Notes: generated by a model not told the origin, from the sequence alone. A stretch of 64,000 nt of DNA from Hyphomonas sp. (GCF_018402285.1 NZ_JAGYJH010000003.1:248001-312000), one strand, 5' to 3'. Counted from the stretch's first letter, positions 17,428 to 26,791 are shown. Program-made: numbers and translations.

Positions 17428-17607
17428 TCAATTGAATATTTCGAACAGGTTTCTACCGTTCCCAACATATTCAATCATATTTACGGGCCTGGTGAACTTG
17501 GCAATAGAGCATCGAAACGCAGCAGTGTGTTCAGGCAGGTCGCGCAGTCCGAACCCACAATAATCAGCGAAAGCGGTCTGGTACTTGCCGTCCAATGAAG
17601 GTTGCAT
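17428..17607 (-). pseudogene. 59-residue frame, probable remnant of a lost gene
   Basis: The 378-base gap 17297-17674 between the divergent SqdB-like and sulfotransferase genes holds one protein-like frame on the minus strand: ATG at 17607, TGA at 17428-17430. It contains FADYCGFGLRDLPEH and NMIEYVGNGRNLFEIFN, with balanced amino-acid composition and coding-like codons. A TGA immediately precedes the ATG and a TAA lies 7 codons further upstream, so nothing longer survives. It looks like the C-terminal end of a once larger protein, perhaps of the same surface-glycan cluster, but I cannot name it. The rest of the gap is AT-richer than average and must hold both promoters. Confidence 0.4.
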
Positions 17608-17674
17608 TCAGATCGGACTCGGCCGCGCTTAACGCGTCTTGAGTGGCCATTCTAGAGGAAAATTTGATCATCCG

Positions 17675-18325
17675 ATGCTCTACGATCCTGTAAGAAAGTT
17701 TCTCTTCATTCATATCTGGAAGACTGGCGGAGAGTCTGTGGTTGCCGCGCTGCGGGAGTCCTGCCCGCTCTATTTTTCCAACAGATATATAAACAAGGCC
17801 ATCCGATTGGCCCCAAAGCCTGCCCAAGCGGTGCTGGGGTGGCGTGCGCGTCTTGTTTGCGGTCAGCACTTCACCGCCGAAGAGGTGCGCCGGCAGATGC
17901 CACCCGATAGGTTTGATGAGGCCTTCAAGTTTACCTTCGTGCGCAATCCTTGGGATTGGCAGGTTTCCAACTATGCCTACGGCTTTCAGACGAAGGCGCA
18001 TGGCCAGCACAGGATCATTCGCGAGCTTGGCAGCTTCGAGAAGTACATCCGCTATCAGTATGAACAGCGCGCGCCAGCGCAGTGCAGTTTCATTTTTGGC
18101 GCCGATGGACAACGTCTCGTCGATTTCGTGGGCCGAACTGAAAACCTTGACGAAGACTTCCATAAGATATGCAAGACGATCGGCTTGGAGGCGCAGTTGC
18201 CTTTGCTCAATGTATCGAACCGCCGCCGTGACTGGCGCAGCTATTACACAGAAGAAACGAGGGCCCTGGTCGCAGAGTTGTTTCGTGGGGATCTGGAGGA
18301 GTTCGGATACAGCTGGGAAGATTAA
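17675..18325 (+). CDS. PAPS-dependent sulfotransferase family protein
   Basis: A 216-residue protein with both PAPS-binding elements of the sulfotransferase fold: the 5'-phosphosulfate loop FLFIHIWKTGGES (9-21, Lys16) and the 3'-phosphate site FTFVRNPWDWQVS (86-98, Arg90 and Ser98). It transfers sulfate from PAPS to an alcohol or sugar hydroxyl; the acceptor is unknown. The ATG at 17675 is used. An upstream in-frame TTG at 17639 has no better ribosome binding site, and AGAGGA lies about 15 bases before the ATG. With the SqdB-like gene and glycosyltransferase it suggests a sulfated or sulfonated surface glycan. The block ends here, before the core trp operon. Confidence 0.85.
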   Translation: MLYDPVRKFLFIHIWKTGGESVVAALRESCPLYFSNRYINKAIRLAPKPAQAVLGWRARLVCGQHFTAEEVRRQMPPDRFDEAFKFTFVRNPWDWQVSNYAYGFQTKAHGQHRIIRELGSFEKYIRYQYEQRAPAQCSFIFGADGQRLVDFVGRTENLDEDFHKICKTIGLEAQLPLLNVSNRRRDWRSYYTEETRALVAELFRGDLEEFGYSWED

Positions 18326-18551
18326 CGGCGATCCCTTACGAAAGTGCCTTTATCTCATCCCTCTCTATTCAAGGTGGTTCAATCAGTGGAGAAATATCGA
18401 GAGGGTGCACAGTTCACATAGCTGCGTTGCGCCGATCTTCAAAAATCGCGCGGTCCGGCTATCGCCTGAACTGCATATAGTTTTCGGCGCCCTTTGTGCC
18501 ACAGCAAGCACTTTGATGGTTTGAGTTAAAAAGTTTGAGTGAAATTCTCTA

Positions 18552-19187
18552 ATGATACAAGTTAAGGTCTGCGGGCTCCGGGACCCGGATATGGTGGCGT
18601 TTGCGGCCCGGGAAGGCGCTGACTGGATCGGCTTTGTGTTTGCGCCCAGCCCTCGGCAGATCACGCTGGCGGCGGCAGAAACGCTTTTGCTTTCAGTCGG
18701 GAAGGCGGTGCCGGTGGCGCTGCTGGTGGACCCGTCGGATGACGAGGCGAAGGCGGTGGCTGCGCTCGGTTTCCCGGTATTGCAGTTGCATGGACAGGAA
18801 ACGCCCGCGCGCGCCACAGAGCTCAAAAGCCTTACAGGATGTGCCATCTGGAAGGCAGTCGGGATCAGCGACCAGTCAGATTTAGAACAAATCGGGACAT
18901 TTCAGGGCATCGACGGACTTATGGTGGACGCAAAAGCACCCGAGGGCGCCGCTGTCGCGGGCGGGCATGGCGCGGCGTTTGATTGGCAGATTCTCAAAGG
19001 CTGGCGCGCGCCAAAGCCCTGGCTTCTTGCCGGCGGACTGACACCGGAGAATGTCGCCGACGCGATCGAGCAGACCGGAGCAACCGGCGTGGATGTGTCC
19101 TCTGGCGTCGAGCGTATCCGGGGGCTAAAGGACAGAGAACTCGTCCGCGCGTTCATTCGCGCAGCAAAAGCAAGTGAGCAGCCCTGA
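18552..19187 (+). CDS. trpF: Phosphoribosylanthranilate isomerase
   Basis: Third step of tryptophan synthesis from anthranilate, a TIM-barrel isomerase of 211 residues. [10 protein letters not shown] (3-13) carries the catalytic cysteine of the conserved Kx[15 protein letters not shown] is the second family block, and GVDVSSGVE near the end binds phosphate. It opens the trpF-trpB-cutA-trpA-accD-folC run. The 226-base gap before it (18326-18551) has no gene and no clear attenuator: no leader peptide rich in Trp codons was found. A weak ribosome binding site precedes the ATG. Confidence 0.97.
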   Translation: MIQVKVCGLRDPDMVAFAAREGADWIGFVFAPSPRQITLAAAETLLLSVGKAVPVALLVDPSDDEAKAVAALGFPVLQLHGQETPARATELKSLTGCAIWKAVGISDQSDLEQIGTFQGIDGLMVDAKAPEGAAVAGGHGAAFDWQILKGWRAPKPWLLAGGLTPENVADAIEQTGATGVDVSSGVERIRGLKDRELVRAFIRAAKASEQP

Positions 19188-19225
19188 GCGCGATCCATCG
19201 CGCAGCGGGGATCAGAGGAAAAGTG

Positions 19226-20437
19226 ATGGACCTGCGCAATACCTGGGATCAATGGCCGGACGCGAATGGCCGGTTCGGCGAGTTTGGCGGACGGTACGTG
19301 GCCGAGACGCTGATGCCGCTGATCCTCGATCTGGAGCGCGAATACCGTGCGGCCAAGCAGGACCCCGCCTTCAAGGCGGAAATGGACGACCTGTGGGCCC
19401 ATTATGTGGGCCGCCCGTCGCCCCTGTATTTCGCTGAGCGCCTGACCGAGCATTTCGGTGGGGCGAAGATTTATTTCAAGCGTGATGAGCTCAACCACAC
19501 CGGCGCGCACAAGATCAACAATTGCCTGGGGCAGGTGCTCTTGGCCCGGCGGATGGGCAAGAAGCGGATCATCGCGGAGACAGGCGCGGGACAGCATGGC
19601 GTAGCGACGGCGACGATCTGCGCGCGCTTCGGCCTCGATTGCGTGGTGTTCATGGGTGAGACGGATGTTGAGCGCCAGAAACCGAACGTCTTCCGCATGC
19701 GGCTTCTGGGAGCGAAGATCATTCCTGTGTCATCGGGCACGGGCACCCTCAAGGATGCGATGAACGAAGCCCTGCGCGACTGGGTAACGAATGTGGACGA
19801 CACCTTCTATTGCATCGGCACGGCGGCGGGCCCGCACCCGTATCCGGAAATGGTACGCGATTTCCAGTCGATCATCGGCAAGGAAGCGCGCGCGCAGATC
19901 CTGGAGCGGGAGGGGCGCCTGCCTGACGCCGTGATGGCGTGCATTGGCGGGGGCTCCAACGCGATTGGCCTATTCCATCCTTTCATCGAGGATGAAGGCG
20001 TGCGCCTGATCGGTGTGGAAGCGGCCGGCCATGGCATCGAGACAGGCGAGCATGCGGCAGCCCTCAATGGCGGCAAGCCCGGTATCCTGCATGGCAACCG
20101 AACTTACCTTTTGCAGACCGATGACGGTCAGATCATCGACGCACACTCCATCTCTGCTGGCCTGGACTATCCCGGCATCGGGCCGGAGCATGCCTTCCTG
20201 CGCGATGCGGGGCGCGCGGAATACCTGTCGTGTACGGACAAGGAGGCGCTGGACGCGTTCCAGCTCTGTGCGCGGCTTGAGGGCATCATCCCGGCACTGG
20301 AGCCGTCGCATGCGGTTGCGCGGGTGGGTGAGGTGGCCAAGGAGCTTGGCAAGGACGGTCTCCTGATCCTCAACATGTGCGGACGCGGCGACAAGGATGT
20401 GTTCTCCGTCGCCAAGGCGTTGGGAGTGGACGTATGA
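19226..20437 (+). CDS. trpB: Tryptophan synthase beta chain
   Basis: Condenses indole with serine to tryptophan using pyridoxal phosphate, in an alpha2-beta2 complex with TrpA. The 403-residue length is normal. [14 protein letters not shown] carries the PLP lysine in HK, GAGQHG is conserved, and [10 protein letters not shown] binds the cofactor phosphate. The ATG at 19226 was chosen rather than the GTG one codon earlier, and AGAGGAA precedes it. Its stop overlaps the start of cutA (ATGA). Confidence 0.98.
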   Translation: MDLRNTWDQWPDANGRFGEFGGRYVAETLMPLILDLEREYRAAKQDPAFKAEMDDLWAHYVGRPSPLYFAERLTEHFGGAKIYFKRDELNHTGAHKINNCLGQVLLARRMGKKRIIAETGAGQHGVATATICARFGLDCVVFMGETDVERQKPNVFRMRLLGAKIIPVSSGTGTLKDAMNEALRDWVTNVDDTFYCIGTAAGPHPYPEMVRDFQSIIGKEARAQILEREGRLPDAVMACIGGGSNAIGLFHPFIEDEGVRLIGVEAAGHGIETGEHAAALNGGKPGILHGNRTYLLQTDDGQIIDAHSISAGLDYPGIGPEHAFLRDAGRAEYLSCTDKEALDAFQLCARLEGIIPALEPSHAVARVGEVAKELGKDGLLILNMCGRGDKDVFSVAKALGVDV

Positions 20438-20754
20438 GCAAGCTCATCCTTATCCGGATTACCTGTCCTTCCCGCCGCGTGGCGGAGGATATTGCCGAAG
20501 TGGCACTTGAACATCGCTTGGCGGCCTGCGCCAATCTGGAAGGGCCGGTTTCCTCCACCTATCGCTGGAAGGGCGTGATCGAACAGTCCTTTGAGTTCAT
20601 TCTCTGGCTCAAGGCGCCCGAGGCAAACTGGGCCAAGATCGATGCCCTGGTCCAGCGCGTTCATCCCTATGATGTGCCGGCGATCGTCGCGATGCCGCTC
20701 ACCCATGTAAGCTCCGCCTACGAGGCGTGGGCGATCGAGAATACGGAAAGCTGA
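20434..20754 (+). CDS. cutA: Divalent-cation tolerance protein CutA
   Basis: A 106-residue CutA1 protein, a trimeric ferredoxin-like fold linked to copper tolerance and signalling. Signatures seen are RITCPSR near the start, HRLAACANL, the central [10 protein letters not shown] and the C-terminal [13 protein letters not shown] with the conserved Tyr-Asp-x-Pro. It starts four bases inside trpB and ends two bases before the trpA ATG, so it is translated within the trp operon. Its position between trpB and trpA is unusual; a metabolic link to tryptophan is not known. Confidence 0.95.
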   Translation: MSKLILIRITCPSRRVAEDIAEVALEHRLAACANLEGPVSSTYRWKGVIEQSFEFILWLKAPEANWAKIDALVQRVHPYDVPAIVAMPLTHVSSAYEAWAIENTES

Positions 20755-20756
20755 TC

Positions 20757-21584
20757 ATGGGCCGGGAAAGAATTGAAGCCGCCTTCGCACGGGCGAAGGG
20801 CGAAAACCGCGCTGCGCTTGTCACCTATCTGATGGCGGGCGACCCAGGCCTTGAAGAAAGCTATGCGGCGATGTGCGCTCTGCGCGACAATGGTGCCGAC
20901 ATCATTGAACTGGGCGCTCCGTTTACCGATCCCATGGCGGATGGCCCGGCGATCCAGCGGGCCGGACTGCGGGCGCTTGCAAATGGCACGAAGCTTCCCG
21001 ATGTGCTGGTGCTGGCCGCGCGTTTCCGGAAGGATGACCAGACGACGCCGCTGATCCTGATGGGCTATGCCAATCCGATCCATTCGATGGGGTATGAGGA
21101 ATTTGCGCGAGCCGCCGCCGATGCGGGGATCGATGGCACCATCATTGTTGACCTGCCGCCTGAAGAGGATGCCGGCCTGCGCGCCATCTATGGAAAGCTT
21201 GGTCTTTCGGTGATCCGCCTTGCGACACCGACCACTGATGAGACGCGCGCCGCCAAGGTGGCCGATGGGGCCTCGGGCTTCATTTATTTCGTGGCCGTAA
21301 CGGGCGTGACGGGGGCCGGAAGCGCCGATCCTGCAGCGATTGCTGGGAAAGTGGCGATGGTGCGGTCGGTGTCCGGTTTGCCGGTTTGTGTCGGTTTTGG
21401 TGTAAAAACGGGTGCACAAGCTGCAGAAATGGCTAAGATTGCCGATGGGGTGGTGGTTGGTTCGGCTTTTGTGGAAAAGGCGCAGGATGCGCACGAAACT
21501 GGAAAGTTTGAGACGGCAGCACCCGCGATGGGCGAGCTTGCCGGAGAACTGCGCCGCGCGCTCGCTGGCGTGCCCAAAGCCTGA
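20757..21584 (+). CDS. trpA: Tryptophan synthase alpha chain
   Basis: Splits indole-3-glycerol phosphate to indole and glyceraldehyde 3-phosphate, and indole is channelled to TrpB. The 275-residue TIM barrel shows LVTYLMAGDP (20-29), IELGAPFTDPMADGP with the two catalytic acids (the Glu of IELG and the Asp of FTDP), IVDLPPEE, and the phosphate loop VGFGVKTG. The ATG at 20757 is the first that fits directly after cutA. An earlier in-frame ATG would overlap cutA by 28 bases and was rejected. Confidence 0.97.
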   Translation: MGRERIEAAFARAKGENRAALVTYLMAGDPGLEESYAAMCALRDNGADIIELGAPFTDPMADGPAIQRAGLRALANGTKLPDVLVLAARFRKDDQTTPLILMGYANPIHSMGYEEFARAAADAGIDGTIIVDLPPEEDAGLRAIYGKLGLSVIRLATPTTDETRAAKVADGASGFIYFVAVTGVTGAGSADPAAIAGKVAMVRSVSGLPVCVGFGVKTGAQAAEMAKIADGVVVGSAFVEKAQDAHETGKFETAAPAMGELAGELRRALAGVPKA

Positions 21585-21614
21585 TACCGCCGGGAAATCG
21601 GGAGACTTCTTCAG

Positions 21615-22595
21615 ATGAACTGGATCAACAAGGTAACGCCGCCCGGCCTAAAGACCATGATGTCCAAGAAGGACACGCCGGACGATCTGTGGGTTAAATG
21701 TCCCGCTTCGGGCGAGCTGATCTATCGCAGCGATCTTGAGCAGAGCTGGTATGTGACGCCGGCTGGCGCACATCTTCGCATTTCGCCGCGCATGCGCTTC
21801 CGCATCCTCTTTGATGACGAGCGCTGGGAGCCGATTTCGCTGCCGCCGGTGCCGTTGGATCCGCTGAAATTCAAGGACGACAAGCCTTATCCGGCGCGCC
21901 TGAAGGCGGCCAAGGCCAAGGTCCTCAATCGCGATCTCAAGGAAACCGAAGAAGGCGGGGCGCCGCTGCTGCAGGAAGACTGCATGGTCGCCGCTTATGG
22001 CAAGATTGGCGGGGTGCCTGCGGTCGTCCTTGTGCAGGACTTTGACTTCATGGGCGGATCGCTTGGTATGGCGGCCGGCGAGGCGTTCATTACCGCCGCG
22101 CAGCTCGCCCTGGCGCGCAAATCCGCTTTTGTGGTCTGTACGGCCTCAGGCGGGGCGCGGATGCAGGAAGGTACGCTGAGCCTGATGCAGATGCCGCGCA
22201 CAACACTGGCGATCAATGACCTGGCTGACGCGAAGCTGCCATATGTGGTGATCCTGACCGACCCGACGTCGGGCGGGGTGTCGGCCTCCTATGCGATGCT
22301 GGGCGACGTACATATCGCAGAGCCAGGCGCGATGATTGCGTTTTCCGGGCCGCGTGTGATCGAGCAGACGATCCGCGAGAGCCTGCCCAAAGGTTTCCAG
22401 CGGTCGGAATTCCTGCGCGAAAAAGGTCAGGTGGACATCGTGGTCGACCGGCGGAAGCTGAAAGCAACCGTGGCGCGCGTCCTGGGGCATCTGTTGCCAA
22501 TGGCTCGGCGGCGGGATGACCGCTCGTCCCTGCAGCTGACCCCGCCGAAGACGCATGCCCCGAAGCCTCCCGAGCCGAAGGTCAAGCCTGATTGA
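21615..22595 (+). CDS. accD: Acetyl-CoA carboxylase carboxyltransferase subunit beta
   Basis: Beta half of the carboxyltransferase that makes malonyl-CoA for fatty-acid synthesis. The 326 residues include the crotonase-like core with DFMGGSLGMAAGE, CTASGGARMQEG (oxyanion region) and TDPTSGGVSASYAMLGD. The N-terminal zinc ribbon of enterobacterial AccD (four cysteines) is reduced: WVKCPASGELIYRSDLE keeps one Cys, and VTPAGAHLRI has none, as in other alphaproteobacterial AccD from memory. The stop overlaps the TTG start of folC. Confidence 0.97.
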   Translation: MNWINKVTPPGLKTMMSKKDTPDDLWVKCPASGELIYRSDLEQSWYVTPAGAHLRISPRMRFRILFDDERWEPISLPPVPLDPLKFKDDKPYPARLKAAKAKVLNRDLKETEEGGAPLLQEDCMVAAYGKIGGVPAVVLVQDFDFMGGSLGMAAGEAFITAAQLALARKSAFVVCTASGGARMQEGTLSLMQMPRTTLAINDLADAKLPYVVILTDPTSGGVSASYAMLGDVHIAEPGAMIAFSGPRVIEQTIRESLPKGFQRSEFLREKGQVDIVVDRRKLKATVARVLGHLLPMARRRDDRSSLQLTPPKTHAPKPPEPKVKPD

Positions 22596-23845
22596 GCGGT
22601 AATTCACCGGCCGTTGATGCCGCGCTGAAGCGGTTTGAAGGCCTCTATCCTGAAACCATCGAGCTTTCGCTCGGGCGTATTGAACGTGCGCTTGAACGGC
22701 TGGGGCGTCCGCAGGACCGCCTGCCGCCCGTAATCCATGTGGCGGGCACGAACGGGAAGGGGTCCACTTGCGCCTTCATGCGGGCGATGGCCGAGGCAGC
22801 GGGGCTGAAGGCTCACGTATTCACCAGCCCGCATCTGGTGCGGTTCAATGAGCGCATCCGGCTGGCGGGAAAGCTGGTCGGTGACGAGGCGCTGATCGGC
22901 TGGCTGGATCGCACATACGCCGCCATTGAGGGTGGGCAGATTACGCATTTCGAAGCCACAACGGCGGCGGCGCTGCTCGCCTTTTCGGAAGTCCCGGCCG
23001 ATGTGCTGATCCTTGAAGTCGGGCTCGGCGGCAGGTTTGACGCGACGAATGTCATTGCTGCGCCGGCGCTCTCAGTGATTACGCCGGTGGACTATGACCA
23101 TGCGCAGTTCCTGGGAACAGACCTTGCCGGGATCGCTGTGGAGAAGGCAGGCATCATTAAGGCCGGGTGCCCGGCGCTGACGGCGATTCAGCAGGACATT
23201 GCCGATGATGTGATTGCGGCGCGGGCCGCAGAGGTTGGCGCGCCACTTTACCGGCTGCAGCCCTATTTCGTCGAAGCCATACCAGAGGACGTGTCGCTCA
23301 GCGGGCGTCATCAGCGGGCGAACGCCGCGCTTGCGGCGATGGCGATGCAACTGTTCGGCAATTCGGTGCGGATCGATCAGACTGCGATATTCAGGGGCGC
23401 TCGCGAGGCGGTCTGGCCGGCGAGGATGCAGCTGCTGAAGGACGGGCCCGTGACGCAGCTGGCGGGCGGGCTGCCGGTGTGGCTGGACGGCGGGCACAAT
23501 CCGCATGCTGGCCGAGCGATTGCGCTGCATCTGGAAGGGCTCGGCGGGAAGACGGCGCTAGTCTCGGCGATGCTGGCGAGCAAGGATTCGGCCGGGTTTT
23601 TCGTGCCCTTTGCACCGCTGGGTGTGGAGGTGTTCACATGTCCCAATGCGCCCGGGCATCAGGCAACGCCGCCCGCCGAGCTGGCGCAGGCTGCCGCGCG
23701 CGCCGGGCTGAAGGTTGCGGCGTGTGCGAGCTTTGAGGACGCCATGCGCACCGCCGGTGAGAGTGGTGCGGACCAGGTGCTTATCTGCGGCTCGCTATAC
23801 CTGGCGGGCGAGGTGCTGGCGATGAACCGGGAAACGCCGGAGTAG
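22592..23845 (+). CDS. folC: Folylpolyglutamate synthase / dihydrofolate synthase
   Basis: Adds glutamate to dihydropteroate and polyglutamate tails to folates. The 417-residue protein has the Mur-ligase ATP loop HVAGTNGKGSTCAF (about 50-63), FTSPHLVRFNERI, LEVGLGGRFDATN, and DGGHNPHAGRA in the C-terminal domain. It begins with TTG at 22592, overlapping the accD stop (TTGA), which is the only start that keeps the full N-terminal helix. This accD-folC pairing is common in proteobacteria. It is the last gene of the trp-acc run. Confidence 0.96.
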   Translation: MSGNSPAVDAALKRFEGLYPETIELSLGRIERALERLGRPQDRLPPVIHVAGTNGKGSTCAFMRAMAEAAGLKAHVFTSPHLVRFNERIRLAGKLVGDEALIGWLDRTYAAIEGGQITHFEATTAAALLAFSEVPADVLILEVGLGGRFDATNVIAAPALSVITPVDYDHAQFLGTDLAGIAVEKAGIIKAGCPALTAIQQDIADDVIAARAAEVGAPLYRLQPYFVEAIPEDVSLSGRHQRANAALAAMAMQLFGNSVRIDQTAIFRGAREAVWPARMQLLKDGPVTQLAGGLPVWLDGGHNPHAGRAIALHLEGLGGKTALVSAMLASKDSAGFFVPFAPLGVEVFTCPNAPGHQATPPAELAQAAARAGLKVAACASFEDAMRTAGESGADQVLICGSLYLAGEVLAMNRETPE

Positions 23846-23877
23846 GGGAGCGGCCCCGGGCCGCGCCAATTTGACCC

Positions 23878-23891
23878 TGACGTAAGCGTCA
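23878..23891. promoter_or_regulatory. Palindrome upstream of etfBA
   Basis: TGACGTAAGCGTCA is a 5-bp inverted repeat around TAAG, 83 bases upstream of the etfB ATG and 33 bases after the folC stop. It resembles the ACGT-centred operators of MerR-type regulators of branched-chain and fatty-acid breakdown (LiuR-like), which would suit etf genes, but the match is by eye and from memory. The RNA hairpin alternative is weak because no T run follows. Confidence 0.35.
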
Positions 23892-23973
23892 AGCCTTGCG
23901 CCCGAGGCGGCCTATATGTAGGGACAGCGCACTCTAAAGTGCCAAGAACCATAGCCAAACTGGGAGCGCCCGC

Positions 23974-24720
23974 ATGAAGGTCCTCGTGCCCGTCAAGCGC
24001 GTCATCGATTATAACGTGAAGGTCCGCGTCAAGCCGGACCAGACCGGCGTCGATCTCGCCAACGTGAAGATGTCCATGAACCCCTTCGACGAAATCTCCG
24101 TCGAGGAGGCCGTCCGCCTGAAAGAAGCGGGCGTTGCCACCGAGATCGTGGTTGTCTCCATCGGCCCCCAGCAGGCACAGGAAACGATACGCACCGCCCT
24201 CGCCATGGGCGCGGACCGCGGCATCCTGATCAAGACCGACGCCACCGTTGAACCGCTGGCCGTGGCCAAGCTGCTCGCCAGGGTCGCCGAAGAAGAAAAG
24301 CCCGACCTCGTTCTGGTCGGCAAACAGGCGATCGACGACGATTCCAACCAGACCGGTCAGATGCTGGCCGCACTTCTGGACTGGCCGCAGGGCACCTTTG
24401 CATACAAGGTCGAGAAAGACGGCGACGCGCTGAAAGTGACCCGCGAAGTCGATGGCGGGTTACAGACCGTGAAGCTCACCCTGCCTGCGGTTGTCACTGT
24501 TGACCTTCGCCTCAACGAGCCGCGCTACGCTTCGCTGCCCAACATCATGAAGGCGAAGAAGAAGCCGATCGACGAGAAAGCGCCCGATGCTTACGGCGTC
24601 GACATCTCGCCGCGCCTTACGGTGGTCAAAGTGACCGAGCCGCCGGCGCGCAGCGGCGGCATCAAGGTTGAAGACGTCGCGGCGCTGGTTTCGAAACTCA
24701 AGACTGCGGGAGCTGTTTAA
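23974..24720 (+). CDS. etfB: Electron transfer flavoprotein subunit beta
   Basis: The AMP-binding subunit of the heterodimer that carries electrons from acyl-CoA and other flavin dehydrogenases to ETF-quinone oxidoreductase. The 248-residue length is normal. [19 protein letters not shown] at the N-terminus, [15 protein letters not shown] and [17 protein letters not shown] are family signatures. GGAG precedes the ATG. It overlaps etfA by one base (TAATG), so the subunits are translationally linked. Confidence 0.97.
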   Translation: MKVLVPVKRVIDYNVKVRVKPDQTGVDLANVKMSMNPFDEISVEEAVRLKEAGVATEIVVVSIGPQQAQETIRTALAMGADRGILIKTDATVEPLAVAKLLARVAEEEKPDLVLVGKQAIDDDSNQTGQMLAALLDWPQGTFAYKVEKDGDALKVTREVDGGLQTVKLTLPAVVTVDLRLNEPRYASLPNIMKAKKKPIDEKAPDAYGVDISPRLTVVKVTEPPARSGGIKVEDVAALVSKLKTAGAV

Positions 24721-25649
24721 TGGCCGTCCTTGTAATTGCAGAACATCATCACGGCGCCCTGTCGGACGCGACCCACAAGGTTGTGACCGCCGCGCTCAAG
24801 TTCGGCGGCGATGTCGATGTCCTCGTTGCCGGTGAGAATGCCGGTACGGTTGCGCCTGAAGCCGCTAAAATCACCGGCGTCCGCAAGGTGCTGAAAGCTG
24901 AAGGCGAAAGCCTGCGCAAGCAGACCGCCGAAGCGATGGAAGCCCTCGTTGTACCGATGATGGCGGGCTATGACGCCGTGTTCCTGGCCGCGACCACCAC
25001 AGGCAAGAACATCGCCCCGCGCATCGCAGCCAAGCTCGACGTGATGCAGCTTTCCGAAATCATCGGCATCGAAGACGCCTCGACCTTTGTGCGTCCGATC
25101 TATGCTGGCAACGCGATCCAGACCGTCAAATCGTCTGACGCCAAGAAAGTCATCACCGTTCGCGGCACCGCTTTCGGCGCCGCTGAAATGGGTGGCTCGG
25201 CTTCGGTGGAAGACGTGGCGGCGCCTGCCGGTCCGTTCAAATCGGAGTTTGTCTCTGAAGAGATGGTGAAGTCGGACCGCCCTGAACTCGCCGGCGCCAA
25301 GCGCGTCGTCTCGGGTGGCCGCGCGCTAGGATCTTCTGAAAAGTTCCAGGAAGTCATCTTCCCGCTCGCCGACAAGCTCGGCGCCGCCGTCGGCGCTTCG
25401 CGCGCCGCGGTGGACGCAGGTTACGCGCCCAACGATTATCAGGTCGGCCAAACCGGGAAGATCGTTGCGCCGGAACTCTACATCGCCATCGGGATATCGG
25501 GCGCGATCCAGCACCTTGCCGGGATGAAGGATTCCAAGATCATCGTTGCGATCAACAAGGACGAAGAAGCGCCGATCTTCCAGGTTGCTGACTACGGCCT
25601 CGTGGGCGACCTCTTCAACATCGTTCCGGAACTGACCAAGTCGGTCTGA
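24720..25649 (+). CDS. etfA: Electron transfer flavoprotein subunit alpha
   Basis: The FAD-binding subunit of ETF, 309 residues. The N-terminal half begins [20 protein letters not shown]. The C-terminal FAD domain contains [36 protein letters not shown] and [20 protein letters not shown], all diagnostic. It follows etfB with a one-base overlap and is followed by a terminator. Confidence 0.98.
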   Translation: MAVLVIAEHHHGALSDATHKVVTAALKFGGDVDVLVAGENAGTVAPEAAKITGVRKVLKAEGESLRKQTAEAMEALVVPMMAGYDAVFLAATTTGKNIAPRIAAKLDVMQLSEIIGIEDASTFVRPIYAGNAIQTVKSSDAKKVITVRGTAFGAAEMGGSASVEDVAAPAGPFKSEFVSEEMVKSDRPELAGAKRVVSGGRALGSSEKFQEVIFPLADKLGAAVGASRAAVDAGYAPNDYQVGQTGKIVAPELYIAIGISGAIQHLAGMKDSKIIVAINKDEEAPIFQVADYGLVGDLFNIVPELTKSV

Positions 25650-25676
25650 TCCAGGGCCCGTTCGCGCGATCAAAGT

Positions 25677-25708
25677 CCGGTGCCTTGCGGTGCCGGGCTT
25701 TTTCGTTT
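25677..25708 (+). terminator. Rho-independent terminator after etfA
   Basis: CCGGTGCC (25677-25684), loop TTGC and GGTGCCGG (25689-25696) form an 8-bp stem with two G-U pairs, followed by GCTTTTTCGTTT. It lies 27 bases after the etfA stop and separates etfBA from the hydroxyacyl-CoA dehydrogenase gene. Confidence 0.75.
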
Positions 25709-25738
25709 GATGGGCTGCGGCCCCCTGCGAGCCGGACT

Positions 25739-25765
25739 TTGACGCAGTGCACAATGGCGTATAAC
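25739..25765 (+). promoter_or_regulatory. Candidate sigma-70-type promoter of the 3-hydroxybutyryl-CoA dehydrogenase gene
   Basis: TTGACG at 25739-25744 and TATAAC at 25760-25765 are separated by 15 bases (16 if the -35 is read one base earlier as TTTGAC). The -10 ends 32 bases before the ATG. The spacing is on the short side, so this remains a candidate. Confidence 0.4.
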
Positions 25766-25797
25766 CATCACAAAAATAAGTTCAGGATGCAGCAGGT

Positions 25798-26676
25798 ATG
25801 ACAGCGATCAAGACGGTGGGCGTGATTGGCGCCGGGCAGATGGGTAACGGCATTGCGCATGTTTCCGCCCTGGCCGGGTATGATGTGGTGCTGAGCGATG
25901 TTTCCGAGGTCGCCTTGAAGGCCGGGATGGAAGCCATCGAGCGGAACATGAGCCGCCAGGTGGCGCGCGAAATGATCCAGCTTGAAGAAATGCAGGTCGC
26001 CCTCAAGCGCATCAAGCTCTCAACTTCAGTCAAGGCGCATGAAGCGTCCGACCTGATCATCGAGGCGGCGACCGAAAAGCGCGAAGTCAAAGAGCAGATT
26101 TTCCGCAGTGTTTGCGAAGTCGTGCAACCGCATGCCCTGCTGGCTACCAATACCTCCTCGATCTCCATCACCCGGCTTGCATCGGTTACCGATCGCCCTG
26201 AGCGGTTCATCGGCCTGCACTTCATGAACCCGGTTCCGCTAATGAAGCTGGTGGAAGTCATCCGGGGCCTGAACACCGATCAGCAGACCTATGAGACGGT
26301 GATCAAGTACACCCAGGCCATTGGCAAGACGACGACAAATGCCGAGGATTATCCGGCCTTTATCGTGAACCGTATCCTGATGCCGATGATCAATGAGGCG
26401 GTCTATACGCTCTATGAAGGCGTTGGATCGGTTCACTCGATTGATACCGCCATGAAGCTTGGCGCCAACCATCCGATGGGGCCCCTGCAGTTGGCTGACT
26501 TCATCGGCCTCGATACGTGTCTGTCGATCATGCAGGTGTTGCATGACGGGCTCGCTGATACGAAGTATCGCCCGTGTCCGCTGCTGGTAAAGTTTGTGGA
26601 GGCGGGCTGGCTGGGCAAGAAGTCTGGCAAGGGCTTCTACGACTATTCCGGCGACGTGCCCGTCCCCAGCCGGTAA
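25798..26676 (+). CDS. 3-hydroxybutyryl-CoA dehydrogenase
   Basis: NAD(P)-dependent oxidation of 3-hydroxybutyryl-CoA to acetoacetyl-CoA, used in fatty-acid and polyhydroxybutyrate metabolism. The single-domain 292-residue form has VGVIGAGQMGNGIAH (7-21), TNTSSISITRLAS with the conserved serine, the catalytic His in GLHFMNPVP, and PAFIVNRILMPMINEA. There is no crotonase domain, so it is the short Hbd/PaaH type rather than FadB. It is separated from etfBA by a terminator, but its product fits the same beta-oxidation theme. Confidence 0.94.
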   Translation: MTAIKTVGVIGAGQMGNGIAHVSALAGYDVVLSDVSEVALKAGMEAIERNMSRQVAREMIQLEEMQVALKRIKLSTSVKAHEASDLIIEAATEKREVKEQIFRSVCEVVQPHALLATNTSSISITRLASVTDRPERFIGLHFMNPVPLMKLVEVIRGLNTDQQTYETVIKYTQAIGKTTTNAEDYPAFIVNRILMPMINEAVYTLYEGVGSVHSIDTAMKLGANHPMGPLQLADFIGLDTCLSIMQVLHDGLADTKYRPCPLLVKFVEAGWLGKKSGKGFYDYSGDVPVPSR

Positions 26677-26791
26677 GCCGGTTACCGGGTTTGCCGGAAA
26701 AATTAGAGATTCTTTCATTCCGGAAACGGTTCTAAACGCCCGGTTAATATCCTTTTGGCAGGCTCTGCGTGAATATTCCGGAGGCTGAGCT

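Noticed and set aside
18326..18551. trp attenuator in the leader of trpF
   Set aside because: No leader peptide with tandem Trp codons and no paired antiterminator/terminator hairpins were found.
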